NCBI RefSeq assembly: GCF_017545445.1
Contig: NZ_JAFWOM010000103.1
Coordinates: forward strand, 16,042-80,041
Source of the DNA: Fibrobacter sp.
Lineage (GTDB): Bacteria; Fibrobacterota; Fibrobacteria; Fibrobacterales; Fibrobacteraceae
Direction: 5' to 3'
DNA: 64,000 nucleotides
Below the pieces are notes generated by a model. It searched no databases. It was not told where the DNA came from and saw nothing but the letters and a program-made list of their open reading frames with translations. Positions 8,711 to 17,491 of this stretch are shown here, one piece after another (position 1 is the first letter of the stretch; the number at the start of each line of letters is the position of its first letter). Position numbers and translations under genes: made by a program.

Positions 8711-10126
8711 ATGGTTGATGCTATTTTAAATAGGTTCTATAAACCTTCTAAATTCAAGAAGAATGGGGACGTGAAGGATGTGCTCGTGGTGGCGCTTCCG
8801 ATGCTTTTGTCGATGTCGTTTGACACGTTCATGACGTTTATCGACCGCTTGTTCCTCTCGAAGCTTGGCCCTGCCGAAATGAATGCTGCACTTGGGGCGG
8901 GGGCGGTGCAGCTTGCCCTCACGATGTTTTTTACGGGCGCGATTAGCTACACGACGGCAATGGTTGCACAGCGTCTGGGTAGCAAAAAACGTTGGGATTG
9001 CGCTCGCGTGTTCATGCAATCGGTGTATCTGTCGCTGATTTCCGTACCGCTTTTGTACCTCACGATTCCGCTGGGACATTGGGCTTTTGGAATGGAGCAT
9101 TTGCCGGCAGACCAGCTCGAATACCAGAAAACGTACTTCAACATTTTGATGTTCGGCGGTGTGATAAATCTTGTTCGCAATGCGGCTCCGTGTTTCTTTA
9201 GCGGTATCGGCGAAACCAAGGTCGTGATGAAGGCGGCGTTTGTCGGCATGCTTGTGAACGTGGCGTGCAACTTTGTTTTAATTTACGGGTGCGGCCCTGT
9301 GCCTGCGATGGGTGTTGCTGGTGCGGCCTATGGCACACTTATCGGCAATGTGGTTTCTACAGTTATCTTGTTTGCGAAATTTTTCAGCAAGAGTTGTCAT
9401 CGTCGGTTCCGCACGCGTTTTGCGTTTGCATTCAGTTGGCCTTTGACCCGCGAACTTCTGCAAAAGGGAATCCCTTCTGGCGTAGAAATGTTCTTGAACA
9501 TGGCGGCGTTCCAGCTCTTGATTTTGATGTTCCATGCACTAGGCTCCGAGGCTGCGACCGCGTCTTCGGTGATGTTTAACTGGGACATGGTGGCGTATGT
9601 GCCGCTGATGGGGCTTGAAGTCGCTTCGACGAGCCTTGTGGGGCGTTACGTAGGCGCGAAAGATGGGGCTGCGGCAACGCGTTCGACGTATTCCGGGCTT
9701 AAACTGGGGTGGGGCTATTCCTTGCTAATGGGAATATTCTTCATATTCCTGCCTGGCGTATTGACGGATATTTTCAAGCCCGATGTCGCGGAGGCTACGG
9801 AAAGTGCACTTGCGATTTTTGAGGCGGCTCGTCCGATGAGCATTTTTATGCTGCGGATTGCGACGTTCTACATTTTTGTGGAAGTTCTGCTCGTGATTTA
9901 TGCGGGTGCGCTCCGAGGAGCAGGCGATACCGTTTGGGTGATGTTCGCTTGTGCTATCATGAACTGGTGCGTGGCGGGTGCTTTGTATGTTGCCGCCTAT
10001 GTGTTCCATTTACCGGCGCATATCGCCTGGATAACGGTGGTTGCTGTCTATAGTACGGCCCCGATTATCTTTTGGCGCCGCTGGAAGAGCGGAAAATGGC
10101 GTAAGCACGTTATGAACGCGTCGTGA
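8711..10126 (+). CDS. MATE-family multidrug/cation exporter
   Basis: Inner-membrane antiporter of the multi-antimicrobial extrusion family, 471 residues with about 12 hydrophobic segments in the usual two-bundle layout. The N-terminal VALPMLLSMSFDTFMTFIDRLFLSKLG and the second-half equivalent (about residues 245-290, GIPSGVEMFLNM) match MATE half-repeats. It would use a Na+ or proton gradient to export organic cations; the substrate cannot be told. It follows the aminotransferase by 54 bases but has its own -7 box. Its stop codon lies at the edge of a heptad repeat (GTCGTGAGCCGTGAG), so the repeat may have set the C-terminus. Confidence 0.9.
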   Translation: MVDAILNRFYKPSKFKKNGDVKDVLVVALPMLLSMSFDTFMTFIDRLFLSKLGPAEMNAALGAGAVQLALTMFFTGAISYTTAMVAQRLGSKKRWDCARVFMQSVYLSLISVPLLYLTIPLGHWAFGMEHLPADQLEYQKTYFNILMFGGVINLVRNAAPCFFSGIGETKVVMKAAFVGMLVNVACNFVLIYGCGPVPAMGVAGAAYGTLIGNVVSTVILFAKFFSKSCHRRFRTRFAFAFSWPLTRELLQKGIPSGVEMFLNMAAFQLLILMFHALGSEAATASSVMFNWDMVAYVPLMGLEVASTSLVGRYVGAKDGAAATRSTYSGLKLGWGYSLLMGIFFIFLPGVLTDIFKPDVAEATESALAIFEAARPMSIFMLRIATFYIFVEVLLVIYAGALRGAGDTVWVMFACAIMNWCVAGALYVAAYVFHLPAHIAWITVVAVYSTAPIIFWRRWKSGKWRKHVMNAS

Positions 10127-10186
10127 GCCGTGAGCAAAGTGCAATGAACAATGAGTGATGAATTGTTAGCGGCATGCCGTTAACTG

Positions 10187-10320
10187 TCATTCTGGAGCCG
10201 ACATGAACAACGAAGTCATTTATCGCCTTTAGCCCCGGCCCCCGAGCCGGGGAATAGGATCCATGCATAAATCGCCTTGAACCTCATGGATTCCCTCCCT
10301 CCGGTCGAGAATGACGCTTC
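10187..10320. repeat. REP-like palindrome and GGATCC-type elements
   Basis: A CCCCGGC-loop-GCCGGGG hairpin (10233-10252) sits between TCATTCTGGAG (10188) and AATAGGATCCATG (about 10253), followed by CATGGATTCCCTCCC...GAATGACG. The same blocks recur near 33755, 49719, 51057 and 54642. Confidence 0.65.
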
Positions 10321-10334
10321 CAGCTCCCTTCCTA

Positions 10335-10439
10335 CTGTCTACTTTCTACTAACCACTAACCACTAACCACTAGCCACTAACCACTAACCACTTCCTACTT
10401 CCTACTACCCTTTCGTCTTTCGTCTCTCGTCTATAGTCT
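10335..10439 (+). repeat. Long degenerate heptad array
   Basis: Fifteen consecutive 7-base units in one register: CTGTCTA, CTTTCTA, CTAACCA x3, CTAGCCA, CTAACCA x2, CTTCCTA x2, CTACCCT, TTCGTCT x2, CTCGTCT, ATAGTCT. It joins two heptad families (CTAACCA and CTCGTCT) in one array. Confidence 0.85.
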
Positions 10440-10561
10440 ATCAATGTAAACATAATGCTGTTGTTTTTTTCAACAACAAACATTTCTAAAAAAAAATCCT
10501 TTTTGGAATAGTCTCTAATATATTATATAAAGCATAACTATAATGTGAGGAGTACATTAAT

Positions 10562-12418
10562 ATGAAACTTATGTCTAATGTAGCCAAATTTGGATTGGCC
10601 ATGACATTTGGAATGGTGTCCGGAGCTTTTGCTCAGGATTTCTGTACCAATGCTAAACATTCCGGCCAATCTGTGAAAATTTCTTCGAACCAGACTGGTA
10701 AAATCGGCGATATCGGTTACGAGCTCTGGGACGAAAACGGTCATGGCGGTTCTGCAACCTTCTATAGTGACGGTTCCATGGACTGCACTATCACAGGTGC
10801 CAAGGACTATCTTTGCCGTGCGGGCCTTTCTCTTGGCAGTAACAAGACTTACAAGGAACTTGGTGGCGATATGATTGCCGAGTTCAAGCTTGTGAAGAGC
10901 GGTGCGAGTAATGTGGGTTACTCCTATATCGGCATTTATGGCTGGATGGAACAAGTTTCCGGTGCTCCGAGCAACCTGGTTGAATACTATGTGATTGACA
11001 ATACTCTCGCCAATGACATGCCGGGTAGCTGGATTGGTAATGAAAGAAAAGGGACCATTACGGTTGATGGTGGTACCTATACCGTTTATCGTAATACTCG
11101 TACCGGTCCTGCAATTAAGACCTCCGGCAACGTGCAGTTCTATCAGTATTTCAGCGTCCGTGACAAACCGCGTGATTGTGGTACCATCAATATTTCCGAA
11201 CACATGAGACAGTGGGAAAAGATGGGCATGACCATGGGTAAGCTCTACGAAGCCAAGGTGCTTGGTGAAGCTGGTAACGTCAATGGTCAAGTCAATGGTG
11301 GCCATATGGACTTCCCGCATGCTAAGGTTTATATTGCTGATGGTGAAGTGAAGCCCAGTTCTTCTGCTTCTACTCCGACTTCTTCTGCCTCGACTCCGAA
11401 ATCCTCTGCCGGTGCTGCTGTTAGCGGCAAGATTGATGCCTGCAAGGATCAGATGGGCCACGAAGGCAAAGAATCGAGGACTCAGGGCCAGAACAACTCC
11501 AGCGTGACGGGTAACGTTGGCAGTTCTCCGTACCACTATGAAATCTGGTACCAGGGCGGCAACAATTCCATGACCTATTATGATAATGGTACTTACAAGG
11601 CCAGTTGGAGCAATACAGGTGACTTCCTTGCTCGTGTCGGATTCAAATACGACGAAAAGCAGACTTACGAGCAAGTTGGCCCCATCGATGCCTATTTCAA
11701 CTGGAAAAAACAGGGTAGTGCCGGTGGTTACAACTACATTGGAATCTATGGCTGGACGGTTGATCCGCTCGTGGAATACTACATCGTTGATGACTGGTTC
11801 AGCAAGCCGGGTGCAAATCTCCTTGGCCAGAGAAAGGGTGAATTCACGGTTGACGGTGATACCTACGAAATTTGGCAGAACACTCGTGTAAACAAGCCCT
11901 CCATTAAGGGGGATCAGACTTTCCCGCAGTTCTTCAGCGTTCGTAAGAGTGCTCGTTCTTGCGGCCATATTGACATCACGGCTCACTTCAAGAAATGGGA
12001 AGAACTCGGCATGAAGATGGGTAAGATGTACGAAGCCAAGGTGCTCGTCGAAGCCGGCGGTGGTACGGGTTCCTTCGATGTCACCTACTTCAAGATGACT
12101 GACAAGAAGCATCCGCTTCCGCAGCCGGAACCGGAATCTAGTGCCAGCGCTCCCAAGTCAAGTGCTTCTGCTCCGGCATCTTCTAGTGCTTCCGTTCACC
12201 ATCGCAGCAGCAGTGCAACAGAAGCTCTCCACATGACTACGAGAATGCAGTTCAAGAGCGGTGACTTCCAGGTGTTCGACATGCAGGGCCGCTATCTCGG
12301 CAACATGAAGGTCGAAGCTGGTTCCTCTGTGAACGATGTCCTGAAGGCTAACTTCAAGAACTCCGGCATCTACATGGTGAAGCAGGGCAACTACATGCAG
12401 CGCTTCTCTGTGAAGTAA
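10562..12418 (+). CDS. xynC: Endo-1,4-beta-xylanase XynC with two GH11 catalytic domains
   Basis: Secreted xylanase, 618 residues, matching the architecture known for F. succinogenes XynC: two complete GH11 jelly-roll domains in tandem. Signal peptide about 1-24 (ends GAFA). Domain A spans about 30-262 with nucleophile Glu141 (LVEYYVID) and acid/base Glu236 (YEAKVLGEAG). Domain B spans about 287-525 with Glu405 (LVEYYIVD) and Glu497 (YEAKVLVEAG). Ser/Ala/Pro linkers follow each domain (about 262-283 and 530-557). The last 60 residues are a sorting-type domain (FQVFDMQGRYLGNM...GIYMVKQGNY). Both active sites look intact. An AGGAG ribosome site precedes the ATG, and a strong terminator follows. 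Confidence 0.95.
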   Translation: MKLMSNVAKFGLAMTFGMVSGAFAQDFCTNAKHSGQSVKISSNQTGKIGDIGYELWDENGHGGSATFYSDGSMDCTITGAKDYLCRAGLSLGSNKTYKELGGDMIAEFKLVKSGASNVGYSYIGIYGWMEQVSGAPSNLVEYYVIDNTLANDMPGSWIGNERKGTITVDGGTYTVYRNTRTGPAIKTSGNVQFYQYFSVRDKPRDCGTINISEHMRQWEKMGMTMGKLYEAKVLGEAGNVNGQVNGGHMDFPHAKVYIADGEVKPSSSASTPTSSASTPKSSAGAAVSGKIDACKDQMGHEGKESRTQGQNNSSVTGNVGSSPYHYEIWYQGGNNSMTYYDNGTYKASWSNTGDFLARVGFKYDEKQTYEQVGPIDAYFNWKKQGSAGGYNYIGIYGWTVDPLVEYYIVDDWFSKPGANLLGQRKGEFTVDGDTYEIWQNTRVNKPSIKGDQTFPQFFSVRKSARSCGHIDITAHFKKWEELGMKMGKMYEAKVLVEAGGGTGSFDVTYFKMTDKKHPLPQPEPESSASAPKSSASAPASSSASVHHRSSSATEALHMTTRMQFKSGDFQVFDMQGRYLGNMKVEAGSSVNDVLKANFKNSGIYMVKQGNYMQRFSVK

Positions 12419-12440
12419 TAAGCTTTCCTCCTTAGACAAA

Positions 12441-12475
12441 AAAACGCACCCCAATAACGGGGTGCGTTTTTTATT
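12441..12475 (+). terminator. Terminator after xynC
   Basis: Perfect 12-bp stem AAAACGCACCCC / GGGGTGCGTTTT with loop AATAAC and T-rich tail, 22 bases past the xynC stop. Its symmetry may let it work in both directions. Confidence 0.9.
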
Positions 12476-12523
12476 TTACCTTGAATTTGCCTCGATTTTA
12501 GTTGATTACAATTTGTGAGCGGT

Positions 12524-12555
12524 TAAAAAAAGCGAGTCCCTTTTCGGAACTCGCT
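12524..12555 (-). terminator. Terminator of the acidic Cys-cluster gene
   Basis: On the minus strand AGCGAGTTCC-GAAAA-GGGACTCGCT (one wobble pair) is followed by seven T. It lies 25 bases past the stop of the gene at 12580-13293. Confidence 0.85.
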
Positions 12556-12579
12556 ATTCATATTTTTTTTAATTTGTAC

Positions 12580-13293
12580 TTACTTCTTGGCCTTTTTCGG
12601 CGGATGAGCGGCAATTTTCTTCACGCTCTTGTCTTCGTCGGCTTCTTTGGCTGCCTTTTCTGCTTCCTTGAACATTGCTTCTACTTGTTCGAGGGCGCCG
12701 TTCGGATCTTCTTCGATGATTTCAGAAGCTTCGTCAACGAGCTCTGCGAATTCGTCGTACCAGTCTGCGAAGATTTCGACTTCGAGATGGTCCACGCCCG
12801 GCACCGTCAGACGCACGCCGCAGCATTCGCCCACGCGGTCTTGGAACTTGGCGATTTCCGGACGGAGGAGCGAGAGGTCGAGGCCTTCGAGATCTTCCGG
12901 TTCCAAGAGAACGCCATCAACCTTATCGTCGTCTTTTTCGGTTGGTGAGCTTGTCGAACCATTCTTGGACTTCTTCTTGTCGCCCTTCTTGCAGTTGCAG
13001 TTCTCTCCGCAACCGCAGGTGCAACTGCTGTCGCATCCGTTCATGGCGAGGTATTCTTCGTCATCGATGCCGCTGTCGTAGTAGAATTCGTCGTCTTCGA
13101 GGTACAACGTTTCAACGAAGATTCCCTTTGCACCAAGGGTCTTGGCTGCTGCCAAGAATTCCTTGAGGTCGCCGCCGAAGTAGCGAGTGGCTTCGGCTTC
13201 TTCGTTCAAAGTCTGAACCGGGATGGGAAGAAGCTTCTGCTTCTTGATGTGGTCGCAGACCAAGTCTGTAACGGATTTTTCATTCTTAGCCAT
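12580..13293 (-). CDS. Acidic protein with a six-Cys cluster, function unknown
   Basis: 237 residues, cytoplasmic by lack of a signal peptide. I do not recognise the family. Residues 1-80 look like a compact alpha/beta domain (DLVCDHIKKQKLLPIP, YFGGDLKEFLAAAKTLGAK). Residues 87-101 form a dense cysteine cluster (CDSSCTCGCGENCNC) followed by a Lys-rich stretch, suggesting metal binding. Residues about 145-190 are again ordered (GECCGVRLTVPGVDHLEVEI), then a long acidic helix and a Lys-rich tail. Residues 113-119 (STSSPTE) are encoded by a dispersed palindromic repeat (12941-12962), so the linker after the Cys cluster probably arose by repeat insertion. GGAG lies upstream of the ATG. Neighbour dapA is on the same strand 143 bases upstream, across a repeat array. 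Confidence 0.8.
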   Translation of the reverse strand: MAKNEKSVTDLVCDHIKKQKLLPIPVQTLNEEAEATRYFGGDLKEFLAAAKTLGAKGIFVETLYLEDDEFYYDSGIDDEEYLAMNGCDSSCTCGCGENCNCKKGDKKKSKNGSTSSPTEKDDDKVDGVLLEPEDLEGLDLSLLRPEIAKFQDRVGECCGVRLTVPGVDHLEVEIFADWYDEFAELVDEASEIIEEDPNGALEQVEAMFKEAEKAAKEADEDKSVKKIAAHPPKKAKK

Positions 13294-13317
13294 TGTATGT
13301 CTCCTGAGAAAAAGTGG

Positions 13318-13436
13318 TTAGTGATTAGTGGTTGGTGGTTAGGAATAGCGAGTTTATAATCGCGGCTTTGCCGCCTTTTTATAGACGTGCGAAGCACGTG
13401 TAATGTTACTGTCTACTGCCTACTAACCACTGTCTA
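13318..13436. repeat. Heptad arrays and GAA-loop hairpin between dapA and the next gene
   Basis: Read on the minus strand, CTAACCA, CCAACCA, CTAATCA, CTAACCA run into CTTTTTCTCAGGAGAC, the leader of the 12580-13293 gene. On the plus strand 13409-13439 reads TTACTGT, CTACTGC, CTACTAA, CCACTGT, CTACTAA and reaches the dapA stop codon. Between them is ACGTGC-GAA-GCACGT (13385-13399). Confidence 0.75.
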
Positions 13437-14393
13437 CTAAACATGATACTTCTTCAAGCTGGGTGCCTTCTCGTCGATGAGCTTCATGATGCGGGCGACA
13501 GCGTCAGCTCCGTTAGCAGTGTCCTTCACGCTTACGAGCGGCTGGAACAACGGGCTGTTGAAGAGCGTTCCGAGAGGAATCGGGTTCTTACGGCAGAATG
13601 TGATATCGATGTAGTCACGAGCTTCCTTCTGCAAGTTGTGAGCCTTGTCCTTGTCGCCAGATTGGAATGCTTTGTACAGGTCAACGAAAATCTTGCAAGC
13701 TTCAGGGATGTTGCCTGATGCACTCACGATACCCGTGCCGCCCATTTCGAGGAGGTCCGCAAAGAGACCGTCTTCACCGCTCATCACGGCGAAGTCTTTG
13801 CCCTTTGTTTCCTTGATGACGCGCATTGTATCTTCGTGATACTTTTCGCCAAAACCAAATTCAACCGCCTGCTTGAGACCGATGATGTTCTTGTCTTCGG
13901 CAAGAGCGATAAGCGTGTCCGGATGGACGTAGCTGGACGTACGGCCTGGAACGTTGTAAATAACAATCTTTGCACCCGTTTCGCTACTGAGCGTCTGGTA
14001 GTGCTTGAGCAAACCTTCTTGTGGTGGATTGTTGTAGTAGCCCGTGACGCAGAGGACTGCCACCGGAGCAATCTTCAAAACGTTTTCGATCATTTCGATA
14101 GATTCGCGAGTGCAGTTGGAACCAGCACCAGCAATCACAGGAACGCGACCATCGACATAGTCCAAAGTAAACTTGATCACGTCAAGGTGCTGCTGCGGAG
14201 AGACTGTGGCACTTTGACCCGTGGTCACTGCAGGGAGAACGCCGCTTGCTCCTGCTGCAATAACATCGTCAATCATTTGCCCCATCTTCTTGTAGTCGAT
14301 GGAGTTGCGAAGGTTCTTAGGATCGTCGTTCTTTAGCGGGGTGAACAACGCGGGAAATACACCAGTAAGTTGAGAAGCGTTAGTAATCTGCAT
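13437..14393 (-). CDS. dapA: 4-hydroxy-tetrahydrodipicolinate synthase family (DapA)
   Basis: Condenses pyruvate with aspartate semialdehyde in the lysine/diaminopimelate pathway, supplying peptidoglycan. 318 residues, slightly longer than the usual 290-300. TIM-barrel aldolase with Schiff-base Lys174 (IIGLKQA), Tyr146 (IYNVPGRT) and Arg151. The TTGES motif of classic DapA reads TTGQS at 57-61, and GYYNNPPQEG (118-127) holds the second Tyr. The family also contains N-acetylneuraminate lyases and sugar aldolases; the NVPGRT signature favours DapA, but the Glu-to-Gln change leaves some doubt. No ribosome site precedes the ATG; TATATTTA lies seven bases upstream, so it may be leaderless. Confidence 0.85.
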   Translation of the reverse strand: MQITNASQLTGVFPALFTPLKNDDPKNLRNSIDYKKMGQMIDDVIAAGASGVLPAVTTGQSATVSPQQHLDVIKFTLDYVDGRVPVIAGAGSNCTRESIEMIENVLKIAPVAVLCVTGYYNNPPQEGLLKHYQTLSSETGAKIVIYNVPGRTSSYVHPDTLIALAEDKNIIGLKQAVEFGFGEKYHEDTMRVIKETKGKDFAVMSGEDGLFADLLEMGGTGIVSASGNIPEACKIFVDLYKAFQSGDKDKAHNLQKEARDYIDITFCRKNPIPLGTLFNSPLFQPLVSVKDTANGADAVARIMKLIDEKAPSLKKYHV

Positions 14394-14689
14394 AGTAATC
14401 TAAATATAGTATTAGACGAGAGAGGAATGACGAATGACGTGAAAAAAGTTTGAAATATGGACGCTCTTATGAATGGAACGATGCTTATGGCTACGATTAA
14501 GGGGGGCGATGACTTGGGGGAGTCTTGGTAAATAATCATTATAGCGTTTGCAAAGAATTGCTTACGCTTTATTTTTTTTACTTAGAATTTGTGTGTGCAC
14601 GCCTAAGAAATTGTAATTTGGCTTTTAAAAAACGTATATCACTGAATTTCTTAGATTTCTCTAGTCATTAACCGTTTTCAACTAATTAT
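14394..14689. other. Divergent gap between dapA and the Fib_succ cluster
   Basis: No gene. TATATTTA on the minus strand (14401-14408) is a likely dapA -7 box, seven bases from its ATG. Directly upstream, on the minus strand, are heptads CACGTCA, TTCGTCA, TTCCTCT, CTCGTCT (14414-14441). The rest is AT-rich DNA that presumably holds the promoter for the gene at 14690, with no clear ribosome site. Confidence 0.6.
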
Positions 14690-17401
14690 ATGAACTACCG
14701 TTTTGCTCTTTTATCTTGTGTTTGCTTGCTTGTGCTTGCTTCTCTTGTCGCATGCGATGATGGTGAATCATTAAGAGAATCTGTCGTGATGGAAAAAGGT
14801 TTTATGAAAGACCCTCGCGATGGCCAAGTTTACAAGACTGTGAAAATAGGCAAACAGACTTGGATGGCTGAAAATCTGAACTACAATGCAGATGACAGTT
14901 ATTGTTTTGGTCCTGGAGATCATGATTGCTTTATGTCGAGCCGACTTTATAAATGGCATGCCGCAATGAATGCTTGCCCTGCGGGTTGGCATTTACCTGA
15001 TTCGAGTGAATGGAAAACTTTGATTTTGTCAGTTGGCGGAGAAAAATGGATGGATCAAGTTCTCAAATCTTCGGACGGCTGGAATGGTTTGGGAAATTAT
15101 AAGGATTGCAACGATCACGACGGGGCTTGTATTTTTTGGAGTTCTACGGTGTATTCAGAATCCAGCGTGTATAGTATGAATTTATCGAATTTTTCTGATA
15201 CTATCGGTTTACATCCTGTTACTGCGATAGATGAGGAAGTATTGGATAAATATGAAAGAAAAATGCTGGAGCATTTTCTTTCGGTTCGTTGTGTTAAAGA
15301 TGAAAAAATAGATGGAAGTCAAGTCGCAAACGATAAAAATATGGAAATAAAGAAGGTTGATGACTCTCTTGATGCTTCAGCAAATTTAAATGATTCTCGT
15401 AACACGAATTCTATAACGAAGGATGTTATGACGGACCCTCGTGATGGACAAACTTACAAGACTGTGAAAATAGGTTCGCAGACTTGGATGGCTGAAAATC
15501 TGAATTACAAAACTGAAAACAGTTTTTGTTACGACAATGTGGATAGCAACTGTACGAAATATGGACGTCTGTATGTGAATTCGAAAAATGTGTGTCCTGC
15601 TGGTTGGCATTTGCCTGCTATATGGGAATGGGTAAAGTTGTTTAGTGTTTTGAATGATTCTTCTACAGTGGGTAAAAAAATAAAATCTACAGAAGGTTGG
15701 TTTGATGATGGGAACGGTACTGATGAATTTGGATTTTCGGTGTTTCCCGCGGGACTCGGTTGTTTCTTAAGGGATATAGATGATAATCCGTATCATGGAA
15801 CCCCAAAAGCAAAATTAAAAATTGACCCGCGTCATATAACCCCAAAATCAAAATTAAAAATTGACTCTAGTAAAGTGAGATTTGTTGGTAAAAATCGTTA
15901 TGCATTATTTTTTATGGATGCAGGTGCTTTTGAAAAAGATAAGATTTATTTATCTTATAATAACGATAAAGTAGATTTTTACGGTGGCTCAATCAGTGGC
16001 TCAATCACCGGTGTTTCCGTTCGTTGTCTCAAGGATGTTGAAGTCTATAATGCTAAAGGAAATTTTAGGGATCCTCGTGATGGACAGACGTACAAGACTG
16101 TAAAAATTGGCCAACAGACTTGGATGGCCGAAAATTTGAGATACAAGATAAAGGGGAGTAGTCAGTTCTATAATCGACGCGATAGTATCGGTAAATATGG
16201 TCGCCTCTACAATTGGAAAATGGCAAAGAAAGCTTGCCCGACAGGGTGGCATTTGCCGGATGTGAGTGATTGGAATACCTTGATATCAACGGTAGGTGAA
16301 AAAGTAGCGGGGAAGGTTCTTAAATTGAAAAGTGGATGGATGTGTAAAAATGAATATCGTATGCGGAATGAAAATGGAATTTTTGTGAATCACTGTTCCT
16401 CTGCTGGCGATGGTTCTGATAAATATGGCTTTTCTGCATATCCAACAGCCTTGCTGAGTGAACTATTGTTATTCTATGGGGATAAACCTCTTTTGAATGC
16501 GTCTGCTTTTTGGAACTCTACAGAGATTAACGAAAATGACGCTTATTCCACGCGTTTATTTTATGACCGCGATGATGTAAACCCATATTACGATAATGGT
16601 AAAGAAGAGGAGTTGTCGGTACGTTGTGTCAAAGGTAAGGCTCGAAAAGGGATAAGCTTGTCTCGTCCTAATTTTTATTCATTTATGCAAAATTATAATG
16701 ATATAAAAATAAAGGGAAAATCTAGGTACTTTGGAAAAACTCGCAAACTCATTTTGAAACAATTGAATGAGCTAGCTGAAAAAAAGGCATCCTCTATTCC
16801 AAAAGGCGAAATTACAGATGCTCGCGATAATCAAACTTACAAAACTGTGAAAATCGGATGGCAGACTTGGATGGCCGAGAATTTGAAGTTTAAAATGGAT
16901 AGCAGTTCTTGTTATAAGAATGCCGATAGCAACTGTACTAAATTCGGTCGATTTTATAAATGGGATGCTGCGATTGCGGCTTGCCCGGCGGGGTGGCATT
17001 TGCCGGATTCGATTGAATGGAACATGTTGATTCATTCGGCTGGAGGAAATGATTCTGCGAGTAAGGCTCTCAAATCTACGAAGGGTTGGAGTAATCACGG
17101 AAACGGTACGGACAAATTTGGATTTTCGGCTATTCCTGCTAGAGCTTCTATTTTTGGACGTGATGCAGAATTTTGGAGTGCCTCGGAAAAAAATAGTGCT
17201 AAATCGTATAGCTTTGAATTGACCTGCTTTGCGGATTTTAATTGCGGTGGTGGCGATGTTTGCATCTCGGGTAATGAGTGTACAGACCATTATTATTCCA
17301 TGCACGATGAACATAAAAGCAGCCGCTATTCAGTGCGCTGTGTGAAGGATGAATTCTTCTTGTATAGCGGTTTAGCAAAATTTATCCATTGGTTTAAATA
17401 A
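14690..17401 (+). CDS. Lipoprotein with four Fib_succ_major domains
   Basis: 903 residues. Signal peptide with lipobox SLVAC, Cys22 being the lipidated residue, so it should sit on an envelope membrane. Four copies of the Fibrobacter major paralogous domain (TIGR02145 type) start near residues 41, 248, 460 and 709. Each opens with DxRDGQxYKTVKIGxQTWMAENL, has CPxGWHLP in the middle, and closes with SVRCVKD or a close variant. The second copy is divergent: FWSS is lost and it carries an internal duplication (TPKAKLKID / TPKSKLKID, nt 15797-15868). The domain's function is unproven; the spacing of FWSS and Cys residues recalls C-type-lectin/FGE-like folds, which would fit ligand binding. First of five same-strand genes. 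Confidence 0.88.
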   Translation: MNYRFALLSCVCLLVLASLVACDDGESLRESVVMEKGFMKDPRDGQVYKTVKIGKQTWMAENLNYNADDSYCFGPGDHDCFMSSRLYKWHAAMNACPAGWHLPDSSEWKTLILSVGGEKWMDQVLKSSDGWNGLGNYKDCNDHDGACIFWSSTVYSESSVYSMNLSNFSDTIGLHPVTAIDEEVLDKYERKMLEHFLSVRCVKDEKIDGSQVANDKNMEIKKVDDSLDASANLNDSRNTNSITKDVMTDPRDGQTYKTVKIGSQTWMAENLNYKTENSFCYDNVDSNCTKYGRLYVNSKNVCPAGWHLPAIWEWVKLFSVLNDSSTVGKKIKSTEGWFDDGNGTDEFGFSVFPAGLGCFLRDIDDNPYHGTPKAKLKIDPRHITPKSKLKIDSSKVRFVGKNRYALFFMDAGAFEKDKIYLSYNNDKVDFYGGSISGSITGVSVRCLKDVEVYNAKGNFRDPRDGQTYKTVKIGQQTWMAENLRYKIKGSSQFYNRRDSIGKYGRLYNWKMAKKACPTGWHLPDVSDWNTLISTVGEKVAGKVLKLKSGWMCKNEYRMRNENGIFVNHCSSAGDGSDKYGFSAYPTALLSELLLFYGDKPLLNASAFWNSTEINENDAYSTRLFYDRDDVNPYYDNGKEEELSVRCVKGKARKGISLSRPNFYSFMQNYNDIKIKGKSRYFGKTRKLILKQLNELAEKKASSIPKGEITDARDNQTYKTVKIGWQTWMAENLKFKMDSSSCYKNADSNCTKFGRFYKWDAAIAACPAGWHLPDSIEWNMLIHSAGGNDSASKALKSTKGWSNHGNGTDKFGFSAIPARASIFGRDAEFWSASEKNSAKSYSFELTCFADFNCGGGDVCISGNECTDHYYSMHDEHKSSRYSVRCVKDEFFLYSGLAKFIHWFK

Positions 17402-17491
17402 GATTTTTGTGTTTCTAATTTTGTACAAAAATTTAGGTATCTTTGCGTGTCAAGAATCGTATTATATTCTTTATATACAAAGAAGATACTT

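Larger units (their letters stand above)
10127..10561. other. 435-base gap packed with repeats
   Basis: No gene. It contains heptads of the TCAC/TCAT type on the minus strand (10124-10168), REP-like and GGATCC-type elements (10187-10320), a long heptad array (10335-10439), then an AT-rich leader with A-tracts and a GAGGAG ribosome site before xynC. Confidence 0.8.
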
